Below, one piece after another: positions 1 through 7,942 of a DNA stretch of 64,000 nt (the stretch's first letter is position 1; the number at the start of each line of letters is the position of its first letter). A program made the position numbers and the translations under genes. The stretch comes from Ruminococcus sp. zg-924. GTDB lineage: Bacteria; Bacillota; Clostridia; Oscillospirales; Acutalibacteraceae. Under the pieces are notes generated by a model. That model did not search any database and had not been told where the DNA came from. It worked only from the letters and a program-made list of their open reading frames with translations. Location of the stretch: NCBI RefSeq assembly GCF_024433635.1, contig NZ_WNJZ01000010.1:1-64000 (forward strand). The letters are read 5' to 3'.

Positions 1-11
1 TATCGTATTCA

Positions 12-54
12 AACAAAAACAAAACTGACTCCGCTAGAAAAACGAAATCAGTTT
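12..54 (-). terminator. Probable terminator of the dlt-like operon
   Basis: On the minus strand a 7-bp stem (AAACTGA / TCAGTTT, arms at 48-54 and 22-28) is followed by a T-rich tract. It lies about 120 bases after the stop codon of the last gene of the operon. The loop is long (19 nt), so this is a moderate call. I see no gene in the rest of 1-174. Confidence 0.4.
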
Positions 55-174
55 GTTGCTTAAATTTTAATTTTAACTACATCAAGTAGGCTTTTTTGTA
101 CTGTCTGCATAACTTGGGGCAGTTCACAGTTCAAACGAGCTATTCAAGGGATTTATTTTTTAGTTTTTCAATGC

Positions 175-1314
175 CTAAAGAAACTTTTTTATTTTCTCCA
201 TATCAAAACACTCTTCGCCGATCTCGTCGACCTTTCCTTTATTAATTAAATCCTCGGTGTACTTGTAATAGGCATTGTAGTATTCAGCACAGGTATCCCA
301 CTCTGCCTTTTGGGAGTCGGTAAGTATGCTTTCGGAAACACCGTACTTACTGCAAAGTATATTGCCTAAGTATTCAGTAAACTTTTTTTGACCGTAAATA
401 TTAAGATGGTCAAGATTATAGAAATCATCAGGAGCTTCAAGACCGGTATCTTCAAAGTTTTTCTCAAAGTTAAGAAAATCATAGCCATATTCAGCTACTA
501 TATCAGCTGCGGTGTTAGTTCGCATAAATCTTGAAAGAGATTTTTTAGTTACTACGTGAGGAAATCTTGTAAAAACAACATTAGTAAGATTCTCGGATTT
601 ACAGTACTCAAGAAGCTCACGAAGATATGCTTCAGATTTTTGGGTGAGCGCCTTTTTTTGATTATTGTTTTTCAGGGTGTCATTATAGACCTTTTCCCTC
701 GGCTTGAATATTTGAGATTTACTCTTAATACCCTTAAGCAGGTTATAACCCCTCAGCCTGTCCTGCATAATAGAAAGATTCCATTTCAAGCCGGCAGGCC
801 AGTCATTCCATACAGAATGGTATTTTATAATAGGCACATAATGCTCAATCTGATTGTCAGGTGCAAAGCCCTGAACAAGCTCAATTTTATTACTGTCTAA
901 AGGAATATTGTCAGCATAATTTCTGAAATTAGCTTCCTTTTCAAGTTGTTTGTCATTGCCGTAAAGCGCACCGTTTATTTCAACAACGATAAGCTTCGGG
1001 TGCTGCTGCTCTATTGCTGCCTTTATTTGGTTTTTGTAACTCGATATAATATTTGACTGCGTTGCAATAGGATAGCTTGTGAAGCCGAATTTTTCATAGG
1101 CGTATCCCGGTGCATAGCTTGAATAAATTTCGCTTGCTCCAATTAACACAACATCAATTGAATCCTTATCCTCAAGATAAAAGCCCTTGATACGCTCTCT
1201 GTTATGGTCAGCATGGCAAAGTACAAATTCCTGCAAAAATGCAGTCAGCAATACAATCGCTGTCAGAAGTGAAAGAACCTTTACAGCTCGGATAATATAT
1301 TTTTTCTTTTTCAT
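175..1314 (-). CDS. SGNH-hydrolase/DltD-like membrane-anchored protein
   Basis: The protein has 379 residues with one N-terminal membrane segment (about residues 8-28), followed by an extracytoplasmic domain. A GASE motif near residue 58 matches block I of SGNH hydrolases. A DHLN motif near residue 302 fits the paired catalytic Asp-His of block V, as in DltD and AlgX-like proteins. It starts at an ATG 5 nt after AGAGG and is the last gene of a five-gene operon, 8 bases after the MBOAT gene. By analogy with DltB/DltD and AlgI/AlgJ pairs, it probably completes transfer of an activated group to a surface polymer. It is not a clear DltD orthologue, so I give no symbol. Confidence 0.7.
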   Translation of the reverse strand: MKKKKYIIRAVKVLSLLTAIVLLTAFLQEFVLCHADHNRERIKGFYLEDKDSIDVVLIGASEIYSSYAPGYAYEKFGFTSYPIATQSNIISSYKNQIKAAIEQQHPKLIVVEINGALYGNDKQLEKEANFRNYADNIPLDSNKIELVQGFAPDNQIEHYVPIIKYHSVWNDWPAGLKWNLSIMQDRLRGYNLLKGIKSKSQIFKPREKVYNDTLKNNNQKKALTQKSEAYLRELLEYCKSENLTNVVFTRFPHVVTKKSLSRFMRTNTAADIVAEYGYDFLNFEKNFEDTGLEAPDDFYNLDHLNIYGQKKFTEYLGNILCSKYGVSESILTDSQKAEWDTCAEYYNAYYKYTEDLINKGKVDEIGEECFDMEKIKKFL

Positions 1315-1322
1315 ATGAACCT

Positions 1323-2945
1323 CTAAAACTGCATATATACAAAGTCGGCGGCATTAAAGCCTGAGCCATAAACGCCAAAAATGACAAGCGACATTACCGC
1401 TATAAACACAACTGCCCAGCGGATAATAAACGGCTTTTTGTCAAGCATACTCCGTATAGTTGTCTTTTCGTTGCGCTCCTGTATAAGACTGACAATGAAT
1501 ATAAGAATGACTCCCACCAAAAGCAACAGGTATTCTTTTTTGCCGAGTCCGAGCGTACTAATCTGCAAGTACCCTACTGAGAGATTTTGGTCTGTAAAGA
1601 ACAGCCCAAAGGTATTTATAGCCTCAGAAAATGAAGGTGCAACATCAAAAACATAGCCGACAAGAACAACAATAAACGTCCTGAAAATTTGGAATACGGT
1701 GTACGGGAAAGACCGGGCGTTGATATGAAGCTTTTTATGAATCCATTCAAAAGTCGGCTTCATAAGAACAGACAGCATTATAATACCGCCGTTCCATACG
1801 CCGAACCCAATATACTTCCAATTTGCACCGTGCCATACGCCGACCATAAAGAACACAATAAAGGACGCTATACTTGTCGGAAGCACCTTAGCAATGTGCG
1901 CTCCGGCAACGGTTGAACCAAATTTTGTGGACTTCATCTTCTTGCTTATGTTTATAAAAAGCGATGACATTGCAAGCGGATAGAACAGGTAATTTTTAAA
2001 CCAATTACCAAGCGACATATGCCATCTGCGCCAATACTCGTTGATATCCTTAGAGAAATACGGACGCTTGAAATTTTCCATCATATCTATACCGAATATC
2101 TGAGCAACGCCTCTCGAAATGTCGATACCACCGGAAAAATCTGCATAAAGCTGGAAAGCATAAAGCAAAATAGTAAACATAAGCGTCGTTCCGTTGTAGT
2201 CGCCGTAATTAGCAGTTACCGTATTGATTGCAATAACAGCTCGGTCGGCAAATATCATTTTCTTTACAAGTCCCCACAAAATCAACTGTAAGCCATGCTT
2301 AAAGCGTGTAAAATCAAAGCTGTGCGGCTCGTAAAGCTGATGAGCAAGTTGGTCGTAAATGCTGATAGGACCTTGAATAATCTGCGGAAAAAACGAAACA
2401 AACAAAGCAAACTTAAACGGATTTCGCTCGGCAGGGGTCTTTTCCCTATATACGTCTACTACATATCCCATTGACTGGAACGTGTAGAACGAAATGCCAA
2501 GCGGCAGGAAGAGGCTGAGGGTTGGAGCAGAAAAATCCATTCCAAAGGATGTGAAAATATCATTCAAACTTCCTGCAAAAAAGTTATAATACTTAAGAAA
2601 AGCAAGAATACCAAAATTCAGTACAAGCGCAAGTGCCATTACAAGGCGTTTTCTTGTCTTGATTTTGTCCTTATATTCCTTCTTCTTCTCCCTGCTCCAT
2701 TCGTTTTTATTCTGTTTTATTATTGCCTTTGATGCAGTTGAAATTTTCTCAATCCATAAAGCTATAAGATATGTACTGAGGGTTGTAAACAATATAAAAG
2801 CTACATACTTATATCCTGCGAAAAGATAAAATACATAGCTTGCAACGAGTAGCACAACCCATTTTTGCTTTTTTAAAGGAAATAGAAAATACAACAGCAT
2901 TGCAGCCAATACAAAAATTAAAAAGTTAAATGATGTATAGCTCAA
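1323..2945 (-). CDS. MBOAT-family O-acyltransferase (DltB/AlgI-like)
   Basis: This 540-residue polytopic membrane protein has many hydrophobic segments. It carries MBOAT landmarks: a PLGISFYTFQSMGY stretch near residue 149, and WHGANW near residue 369 with the conserved active-site His. DltB and AlgI pass an acyl or D-alanyl group from a carrier protein across the membrane. The carrier protein gene two genes upstream and the SGNH partner downstream fit that role. The start is a TTG (reads MSYTSF) 8 nt after AGAGGAAG, because no suitable ATG is nearby. The gene is 21 bases from the decarboxylase-like gene upstream and clearly in the same operon. The substrate and the acceptor polymer are unknown. 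Confidence 0.85.
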   Translation of the reverse strand: MSYTSFNFLIFVLAAMLLYFLFPLKKQKWVVLLVASYVFYLFAGYKYVAFILFTTLSTYLIALWIEKISTASKAIIKQNKNEWSREKKKEYKDKIKTRKRLVMALALVLNFGILAFLKYYNFFAGSLNDIFTSFGMDFSAPTLSLFLPLGISFYTFQSMGYVVDVYREKTPAERNPFKFALFVSFFPQIIQGPISIYDQLAHQLYEPHSFDFTRFKHGLQLILWGLVKKMIFADRAVIAINTVTANYGDYNGTTLMFTILLYAFQLYADFSGGIDISRGVAQIFGIDMMENFKRPYFSKDINEYWRRWHMSLGNWFKNYLFYPLAMSSLFINISKKMKSTKFGSTVAGAHIAKVLPTSIASFIVFFMVGVWHGANWKYIGFGVWNGGIIMLSVLMKPTFEWIHKKLHINARSFPYTVFQIFRTFIVVLVGYVFDVAPSFSEAINTFGLFFTDQNLSVGYLQISTLGLGKKEYLLLLVGVILIFIVSLIQERNEKTTIRSMLDKKPFIIRWAVVFIAVMSLVIFGVYGSGFNAADFVYMQF

Positions 2946-2966
2946 AATATCTTCCTCTAATACAAT

Positions 2967-4142
2967 TTATGGTGTGTTAAAAATATCGGTATAAATAAGA
3001 TTGCGCAAAATTTTTAGTCCCTGTGCCTTAGAATAAAGAGATATAACAGGCATTTCTCTGCTAAGAAAAACAGCCATTCCCTCCATAGCAGAATATGCTC
3101 CCGTGCGGCAAAACACAAGCGTATCTCCTATTTCAAGCGAGTCAAACTGAGCATCTCTTGCAAGAATATCCGCTGTTGTGCAAAGGCTTCCGCAAAGAGT
3201 CCACTTCTGAAGCTTAGATTCTGCTGCTTCATTATTCTTAATATGTATGATTTTCGGAATCTGCATTCCCTGTATCTGACCGTCATACTTAAGCTGGTTA
3301 AGTCCTCCGTCACAAATTGCATAGTTTACTCCGCAATTAGTTTTAACGTCCATTACCCTTGTCAGGTAATAACCGCAGGAGGCGGCAAAAAATCTGCCCA
3401 TCTCGACTGTCAGCTCATACCTATTTGAAATTTGCCTTACCTTGGCAGATATAGCCTCAAGGCGTTCCTGCTCAAGCTCGTCAGCGTTGTCCTTGAAATA
3501 GTCAACTGCAAGACCCGTGCCGTATTCAATTCGCTTAGTTTCAAATCCTGTTTCGGCTTTCAGTCTTTCAGCGAAGTGCGAAATGTAGTCAAGCTCCTTT
3601 TCGATTGCGGCAGGCTTGCGTTTTTGAGTTCCTGTGAAGTAATGCAGACCTACAAACTCAACGCCCTTATATTTGTGCCGGTTGTTAATAAGAGAGATAA
3701 CGTCATTCTCGTCCATTCCAAATTGACTTCCGCCCGTAACACGGACAAGAACAGGCACTGTTATGCCTCTATTAATTGCACTGTTGTTAATAAGGGATAC
3801 GTGGAGAAAGCTTTCTGCTGTAAAGGTACCGGCACCGTATTCCATAGCACGCTCAACATCTGCTGCGGTTTTGTTGACTCCTGAAAAAATGATTTTCGAG
3901 CTGTCAATTCCGGTTTTTATGCAGATTGTAAGCTCACCCGGACTGCACACCTCTATTTTATTAAACGTATCAGGAAGGCAACCGAGCAAAAACGGATTAG
4001 CTTTAATTGAAAAACACAGACCTGTTTTCTCACCAAACGCTTTTCTTACAAGATTAGCACGATTTAAGAATTCATCCTGATTAAAAATATATGACGGTGT
4101 TTTAACGTCAGCAAGAAGCTGCCTTAAAAGTGTTTCGTTCAT
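2967..4142 (-). CDS. Fold-type III PLP enzyme, LysA/ornithine-decarboxylase-like
   Basis: The 391-residue protein has the alanine-racemase-like barrel and C-terminal beta domain of the DAP/ornithine/arginine decarboxylase group. The PLP lysine is in FSIKANP near residue 46. The GLHYFTGTQ segment near residue 155 corresponds to the HVGS-like loop of the family. CGSLCTTAD near residue 318 matches the active-site Cys region. It sits between the carrier protein and the MBOAT gene in a dlt-like operon, where canonical dlt operons have no such gene. It may decarboxylate or racemise the amino acid that is loaded on the carrier, or act on the carrier-bound form; this is inference. The start is an ATG after AGAGG. 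It is too divergent to be called lysA. Confidence 0.75.
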   Translation of the reverse strand: MNETLLRQLLADVKTPSYIFNQDEFLNRANLVRKAFGEKTGLCFSIKANPFLLGCLPDTFNKIEVCSPGELTICIKTGIDSSKIIFSGVNKTAADVERAMEYGAGTFTAESFLHVSLINNSAINRGITVPVLVRVTGGSQFGMDENDVISLINNRHKYKGVEFVGLHYFTGTQKRKPAAIEKELDYISHFAERLKAETGFETKRIEYGTGLAVDYFKDNADELEQERLEAISAKVRQISNRYELTVEMGRFFAASCGYYLTRVMDVKTNCGVNYAICDGGLNQLKYDGQIQGMQIPKIIHIKNNEAAESKLQKWTLCGSLCTTADILARDAQFDSLEIGDTLVFCRTGAYSAMEGMAVFLSREMPVISLYSKAQGLKILRNLIYTDIFNTP

Positions 4143-4156
4143 AGAAAACCTCTTTA

Positions 4157-4384
4157 TTATTCATCCTGAAGTTGCTCAATGAGAGCCATCATTGCCTTAG
4201 CGGAATTAAAGTTATCCGGAACAAGGTTGTTTGGCTTGATTTCAATGTCAAACGCATCATTAAGCTCGCCAACAAGCGCAACTATGTCAAAAGAGTCAAG
4301 TATGCCGTCTGTGATAAGCGCTGTTTCGTTTTCAAAATCTACGTCAGGTCTTAATTCGCCTAATATTTCCATTAATTCTTCCAT
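4157..4384 (-). CDS. Acyl carrier protein (DltC-like)
   Basis: This is a 75-residue acidic four-helix carrier protein. GILDSFD around residue 31 contains the serine that takes the 4'-phosphopantetheine arm. Length and motif fit DltC and other PCP/ACP proteins. It lies between the adenylation enzyme (56 bases upstream) and the PLP enzyme (14 bases downstream), so it is the obvious carrier for the group activated by the adenylation enzyme. The start ATG follows AGAGGT by 8 nt; nearly every gene of this operon uses an AGAGG-type site. Confidence 0.88.
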   Translation of the reverse strand: MEELMEILGELRPDVDFENETALITDGILDSFDIVALVGELNDAFDIEIKPNNLVPDNFNSAKAMMALIEQLQDE

Positions 4385-4440
4385 TTTATTTACCTCTTTC
4401 TGTAATTTTAATTGTTTATTATGTTCTCTTGTAATTGTAA

Positions 4441-5946
4441 TTATTTGAAATAAGTCTTTAATGCCTGCATATCAGTTTTGCCGTTTGGAAGCACTGGAAG
4501 TGCATCTAAATTTACAAGCTTTCTCGGCACCATAAACGCCGGCAGAATTCTTCTGAAATGCAGAACAATTTCTTTTGACGAAGCAATGCCTGTATAGAAC
4601 AGGTACAAATGCTCCTTTTCTTTATTATACAAAGCACAGCAGTCTGAAATATTATCAAGCTGTTTTGCTGTTGCTTCTATTTCACCAAGCTCAATTCTGT
4701 GTCCCATATGCTTAATCTGACGGTCCATTCTTCCGTGAAACTCAAGAAGCCCGTCCTCGTTCCAGCTGCCGAGGTCACCTGTTTTGTAAATAAGCTCACG
4801 GTAGTTTTTATTCAGAGGATTCTGAATAAAGGATTCGTCAGTTTTTTCCGGATTGCCGTAATAGCCGAGCGCAAGAATCGGGCCTTTTACACAAATTTCG
4901 CCAATTTCGCCCTGCTGTGTTGCTGTTCCGTCTTCGTTGAGCAACATAATAGAGTAGTTCTTGTATGGAACGCCAATCGGCAAAACGGTATCGTCTGTAA
5001 CCTCTTTATCAACAACATAATATGTGCAGGATGCGGTTGCCTCGGTAGGTCCGTACTGGTTAACATACATAACATCAGGCAAAGCCTGCTGCCATATTCT
5101 AAGGTATTTACCCGGCATTACTGAGCCTGAAAAACAAACCTTTTTAAGATATTCAGGCTTTAACACATCAAAAGCTCCAAGCTTTGCAGGAAGCTCAACT
5201 CCGGCAACACTCCAGCACAGAGCGGTTACCTTATTCTTATTGAGCGTATCAAAAAGCTGAGTCGGCATTGAAAACTCACTTTTAGGAATTATTACCGTTG
5301 AGGCTCCTGTTTTTATCGGCAGGTAGATATCACGTACTGCCGCAATATAGTCAAGAGGCGACTGGCTGCCGAATACATCGTTATCATCTACCTTAAGCAC
5401 CTCGCTTACAGCGTCAATATAACACATAAGCGAATGATGAGAGGTAATTACGCCTTTTGGCACTCCTGTTGAACCTGAAGTAAAAATAACATAAAGCGGC
5501 GCCTGCTCATTTAAAAATGAAACAGCCTGAGCAAGCAGACTTTCGTTGCAGGGATAGTCAAGAATATCCTCCATAACAATTATTCTGCCGCTGAAATCGA
5601 GTGCACTTGCAATTTCAAGATGCTCTCTGTCAACAATCATATATTCTGCTTTAATAACATTTATGATTTGATTCAACCTTGCCTGCGGCATAGTCGCATC
5701 AATAGGTGCATAAAAACAGCCTGCCCTTACAATTCCGAGAAAGCAAGCCGGAGTAAAAATATGTCTGCCTGTCATAACAACAACAGGACTCCCCGCTGTC
5801 ACAAATTCAGCAAGGTAAGAACCTATTGATTTGGTGTAGCGGTTGTATTCAGAAAAAGATATGCTCTTTTCAGAATCGGAAAAAGCAGTTTTGTTGGGAT
5901 ATTTTTCTGCTGTGCAGTTAAGCCAATCCAATACTGATATATTCAT
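4441..5946 (-). CDS. Amino-acid adenylating enzyme (DltA-like AMP-binding ligase)
   Basis: The 501-residue stand-alone adenylation domain has the NRPS core motifs in order: IFTSGSTGVPKG (A3, near residue 153), YGPTEA (A5, near 299), YKTGD (A7, near 389) and the C-terminal lysine motif PNGKTD (A10, near 491). Its length equals DltA (about 500). It activates an amino acid as the adenylate and loads it on the adjacent carrier protein. It is the first gene of the operon, with an ATG 6 nt after AGAGG. The specificity pocket cannot be assigned with confidence by eye, so D-alanine is only the default guess. The decarboxylase-like partner suggests another substrate may be used. Confidence 0.82.
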   Translation of the reverse strand: MNISVLDWLNCTAEKYPNKTAFSDSEKSISFSEYNRYTKSIGSYLAEFVTAGSPVVVMTGRHIFTPACFLGIVRAGCFYAPIDATMPQARLNQIINVIKAEYMIVDREHLEIASALDFSGRIIVMEDILDYPCNESLLAQAVSFLNEQAPLYVIFTSGSTGVPKGVITSHHSLMCYIDAVSEVLKVDDNDVFGSQSPLDYIAAVRDIYLPIKTGASTVIIPKSEFSMPTQLFDTLNKNKVTALCWSVAGVELPAKLGAFDVLKPEYLKKVCFSGSVMPGKYLRIWQQALPDVMYVNQYGPTEATASCTYYVVDKEVTDDTVLPIGVPYKNYSIMLLNEDGTATQQGEIGEICVKGPILALGYYGNPEKTDESFIQNPLNKNYRELIYKTGDLGSWNEDGLLEFHGRMDRQIKHMGHRIELGEIEATAKQLDNISDCCALYNKEKEHLYLFYTGIASSKEIVLHFRRILPAFMVPRKLVNLDALPVLPNGKTDMQALKTYFK

Positions 5947-6031
5947 AAAATACCTCTGTTATATTTGCAGTTATTTTGCAAAACCTTGAAAAAGCCAATA
6001 AACCACAAGTTTCTTCATTATTCTTCATTAT

Positions 6032-6060
6032 ATTGTATGTTTTTTTGCTTTGATAGTCAA
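6032..6060 (-). promoter_or_regulatory. Candidate promoter P2 of the dlt-like operon
   Basis: On the minus strand TTGACT (6060-6055) and TACAAT (6037-6032) are separated by exactly 17 bases, each one base off consensus. Transcription from here would give a leader of about 80 nt before the adenylation gene. The -35 box overlaps one arm of a perfect inverted repeat at 6058-6082. Confidence 0.6.
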
Positions 6061-6082
6061 GGCTTTTTACCGCAAAGCCTTG
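6058..6082. repeat. Perfect 9-bp inverted repeat overlapping the P2 -35 box
   Basis: The arms CAAGGCTTT and AAAGCCTTG are separated by 7 bases. No T-run follows on either strand, so it is not an ordinary terminator. The position on the -35 box suggests an operator or an RNA structure. A similar single half-site (TCAAGGTTTTGC, minus strand) recurs about 90 bases closer to the gene, near 5979-5991. Confidence 0.5.
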
Positions 6083-6259
6083 AAAATATATCAAAATTAT
6101 CTTTATCAAATATTCAGCAAGGTAATGCACGAAAAAGCCACACAATTTCAATGTTACTTTTTGACGATTTATATATATAAGAACGAATCCTTTTTAAAAG
6201 AATATTTTGTAGAACCTTAGAGATTGCACCGGATTGTTCTATTGATTATAGTACAATAT

Positions 6260-6288
6260 AGTATATCGCAAACACTCCACTGTGTCAA
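6260..6288 (-). promoter_or_regulatory. Candidate promoter P1 upstream of the dlt-like operon
   Basis: TTGACA (6288-6283) and TATACT (6265-6260) on the minus strand have a 17-bp spacer, a near-consensus sigma-A promoter. It starts directly after the terminator of the lipoprotein gene, as expected for a new transcription unit. Confidence 0.6.
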
Positions 6289-6593
6289 GTGGGCAAGAAA
6301 AAACCGTCACACTTTCGTGGACGGTTAGGTGCATTGCCTTCGACGATTTCTTCAACCCCATCATTGTTTACTGCATAAACACCATTAAACGAACTTCCGT
6401 TGGTATATTTGGGACAATAAAGCGTATTGTTATGATATCCCATTCTTGCGCCGCTCAAGGTATTGTTATATGAATTCTCAATTTCATTTGCGCTGAAATC
6501 GCTTGCCGCTGGGTATTGCTGAGCACAGGAGCAGAAAGCTGCTGCGCAAGCAGCTGATAATAATATCGCAGTAATTTTTCTTAAAGTCTTCAT
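6285..6593 (-). CDS. Small lipoprotein, probably a truncated gene
   Basis: With the ATG at 6593 (5 nt after AGGAGG) the product has 102 residues. It begins with a lipoprotein signal peptide ending in a lipobox-like FCSC, with the acylated Cys near residue 23. The mature part contains a segment (GVYAVNNDG) that resembles the first blade of a beta-propeller or DUF5050-like protein, and then stops. The last 13 codons are encoded by the transcription terminator at 6296-6326, which is abnormal for an intact gene. The likely reading is a 3' deletion that fused the N-terminus to its own terminator. It lies 53 bases after galE in the same direction. The function is unknown. Confidence 0.55.
   Translation of the reverse strand: MKTLRKITAILLSAACAAAFCSCAQQYPAASDFSANEIENSYNNTLSGARMGYHNNTLYCPKYTNGSSFNGVYAVNNDGVEEIVEGNAPNRPRKCDGFFLPT
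6296..6326 (-). terminator. Rho-independent terminator inside the lipoprotein ORF end
   Basis: On the minus strand AACCGTC-CAC, a GAAA loop, then GTG-(T)-GACGGTT is followed by a T-run. The stem has 10 bp with one bulged base. It overlaps the last codons of the upstream ORF and precedes promoter P1. Confidence 0.8.
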
Positions 6594-6646
6594 ATTGTCC
6601 TCCTTTTTCAGGAAAGTCGTCAATAAGACTTTATCCCAAACCTTTA

Positions 6647-7642
6647 TTAATTAGTATTGTAGCCGTTTGGATGTGTGCTGTGCCATTTCCACGCAGTTTC
6701 AATTATCGTTGAGAGGTCGTCAAATTCAGGTTTCCAGCCAAGAACTTTCTTCGCCTTTTCGCTTGAAGCAATAAGTATTGCAGGGTCACCTGCACGGCGT
6801 TCCTCCTCAATCACCTTTATCTTCTTCCCTGTAACCTTCTTAGCTGTTTCAATCACTTCCCTAACAGAGAAGCCAACGCCATTGCCAAGGTTAAAAATAT
6901 CGCTTTCACCACCGTTTAAAAGATACTCAACAGCTAAAATATGAGCCTGTGCAAGGTCGGTCACATGAATATAGTCACGAATACAGGTTCCGTCGGGAGT
7001 GTTATAGTCCGTTCCGAATATGCTTACGTGATCTCTCGTCCCGTTTGTCGCCTGCAAAATAATTGGGATAAGGTGTGTTTCAGGGTTGTGAGCCTCGCCT
7101 ATTTTACCGCTTATATGCGCTCCGCAGGCATTGAAGTAGCGCAGAGAAACGTATTTTAAGCCGTGAGCTTGTTCTGTCCAATAGAACATTCTCTCCATAG
7201 CTCTTTTAGTTTCGCCGTAGCAGTTAGTTGGGTTGGTCGGGTCATTTTCAAGAATAGGAGTATGTATCGGCTCGCCATAGGTTGCCGCTGTTGATGAAAA
7301 TACTATATTTTTTATTCCGTGTGCTACCAATGACTCAAGTAAAACCTTTGTACCGCACAGGTTATTATCGTAGTATTTAAGCGGATTTGTCATACTTTCA
7401 CCGACAAGTGAATTTGCGGCAAAGTGTATCACGGCGTTTATACCCGTTTCCTTATCAAGAACGCTATTTATATCCGCACGATTACGCAGGTCACCCTTAT
7501 AAACCTTAGCATCGGGATGAGCCGCCTCAATATAGCCTGTTTCAAAATTATCAAATATTACAACATCATTTCCTTTTTCAACAAGGCTATAAACTGTGTG
7601 TGAGCCGATATATCCTGCTCCGCCGAGCACAAGAATTTTCAT
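6647..7642 (-). CDS. galE: UDP-glucose 4-epimerase
   Basis: This 331-residue extended short-chain dehydrogenase interconverts UDP-glucose and UDP-galactose, supplying UDP-Gal (or UDP-GalNAc) for surface glycans. The NAD motif GGAGYIGS is at residues 7-14. The catalytic Ser/Thr cluster FSSTAA lies at 115-120, and Y142xxxK146 is in CYGETK. Length and full-length similarity to bacterial GalE are clear. The start ATG follows AAAGGAGAT, and a consensus promoter lies 35-60 bases upstream. It is transcribed away from the DGR target gene and may be cotranscribed with the small lipoprotein gene downstream. Confidence 0.95.
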   Translation of the reverse strand: MKILVLGGAGYIGSHTVYSLVEKGNDVVIFDNFETGYIEAAHPDAKVYKGDLRNRADINSVLDKETGINAVIHFAANSLVGESMTNPLKYYDNNLCGTKVLLESLVAHGIKNIVFSSTAATYGEPIHTPILENDPTNPTNCYGETKRAMERMFYWTEQAHGLKYVSLRYFNACGAHISGKIGEAHNPETHLIPIILQATNGTRDHVSIFGTDYNTPDGTCIRDYIHVTDLAQAHILAVEYLLNGGESDIFNLGNGVGFSVREVIETAKKVTGKKIKVIEEERRAGDPAILIASSEKAKKVLGWKPEFDDLSTIIETAWKWHSTHPNGYNTN

Positions 7643-7675
7643 TGTAAATCTCCTTTGTAATATATCTATAATTTA

Positions 7676-7704
7676 ATTATCTAATAAAAAACATAAAATG
7701 TCAA
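7676..7704 (-). promoter_or_regulatory. galE promoter
   Basis: TTGACA (7704-7699) and GATAAT (7681-7676) on the minus strand have a 17-bp spacer. The start of transcription would lie about 27 bases before the galE ATG. Confidence 0.8.
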
Positions 7705-7802
7705 ATGTTTTTGTTTTATTGGCGTAATTTGGAAACTATTAACAGAATAAATTATTGTCAAGCTTTTTTTGCTTAATTTTTTGCGCTGTCCTAAAAACAA
7801 AA

Positions 7803-7814
7803 CAGCACTGTTTT
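7803..7814. repeat. 12-bp repeat CAGCACTGTTTT, left copy
   Basis: The 12-mer CAGCACTGTTTT at 7803-7814 recurs exactly at 10845-10856 in the terminator after the plus-strand gene. The left copy is itself part of a palindrome (AAAACAG-CA-CTGTTTT). The two copies flank the whole 3-kb gene and its promoter. Confidence 0.5.
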
Positions 7815-7840
7815 CTTTGACACAAATTTTAGATAAGCTA

Positions 7841-7869
7841 TTTATTTTATAGAACATTTGTTCTATAAT
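7841..7869 (+). promoter_or_regulatory. Promoter with LexA/SOS-box-like operator
   Basis: A perfect -10 box TATAAT lies at 7864-7869. The perfect palindrome AGAACATTTGTTCT at 7851-7864 fills the spacer and touches the -10. It fits the Firmicutes SOS box core GAAC-N4-GTTC (LexA/DinR). The -35 is weak (TTTATT at 7841-7846). A TTGACA at 7817-7822 is too far from this -10 to pair with it. The gene start is about 70 bases downstream. Confidence 0.6.
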
Positions 7870-7889
7870 TATATTAGGCGGAGAAATTT

Positions 7890-7916
7890 GGCGGTACTGC
7901 TCTATTCAGTATCGCC
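7890..7916 (+). promoter_or_regulatory. Leader hairpin before the DGR target gene
   Basis: GGCGGTACTG and CAGTATCGCC form a 10-bp stem (one G-U pair) with a 7-nt loop, followed by a T-rich stretch. It sits between the -10 box and the ribosome binding site (GAGGTGAT, 7932-7939). It could be an attenuator or an mRNA-stabilising element. Confidence 0.5.
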
Positions 7917-7942
7917 GTAATATTTTTATTTGAGGTGATTTA

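Larger units (their letters stand above)
5947..6259 (-). promoter_or_regulatory. Long upstream region of the dlt-like operon, no gene seen
   Basis: About 310 AT-rich bases lie between promoter candidate P1 and the adenylation gene. They hold promoter candidate P2 and the inverted repeat at 6058-6082. I looked for T-box features (specifier/antiterminator) and see none. If P1 is used, the transcript has an unusually long leader; otherwise P1 may make a short non-coding RNA. Confidence 0.4.

Noticed and set aside
5918-6151. A 77-codon minus-strand ORF before the adenylation gene
   Set aside because: It overlaps the start of the adenylation gene, contains both promoter candidates' downstream DNA, and its translation is unlike a normal protein.
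5947-6259. T-box riboswitch in the leader of the dlt-like operon
   Set aside because: No specifier-loop or conserved antiterminator sequence is visible, only a hairpin that overlaps promoter P2.
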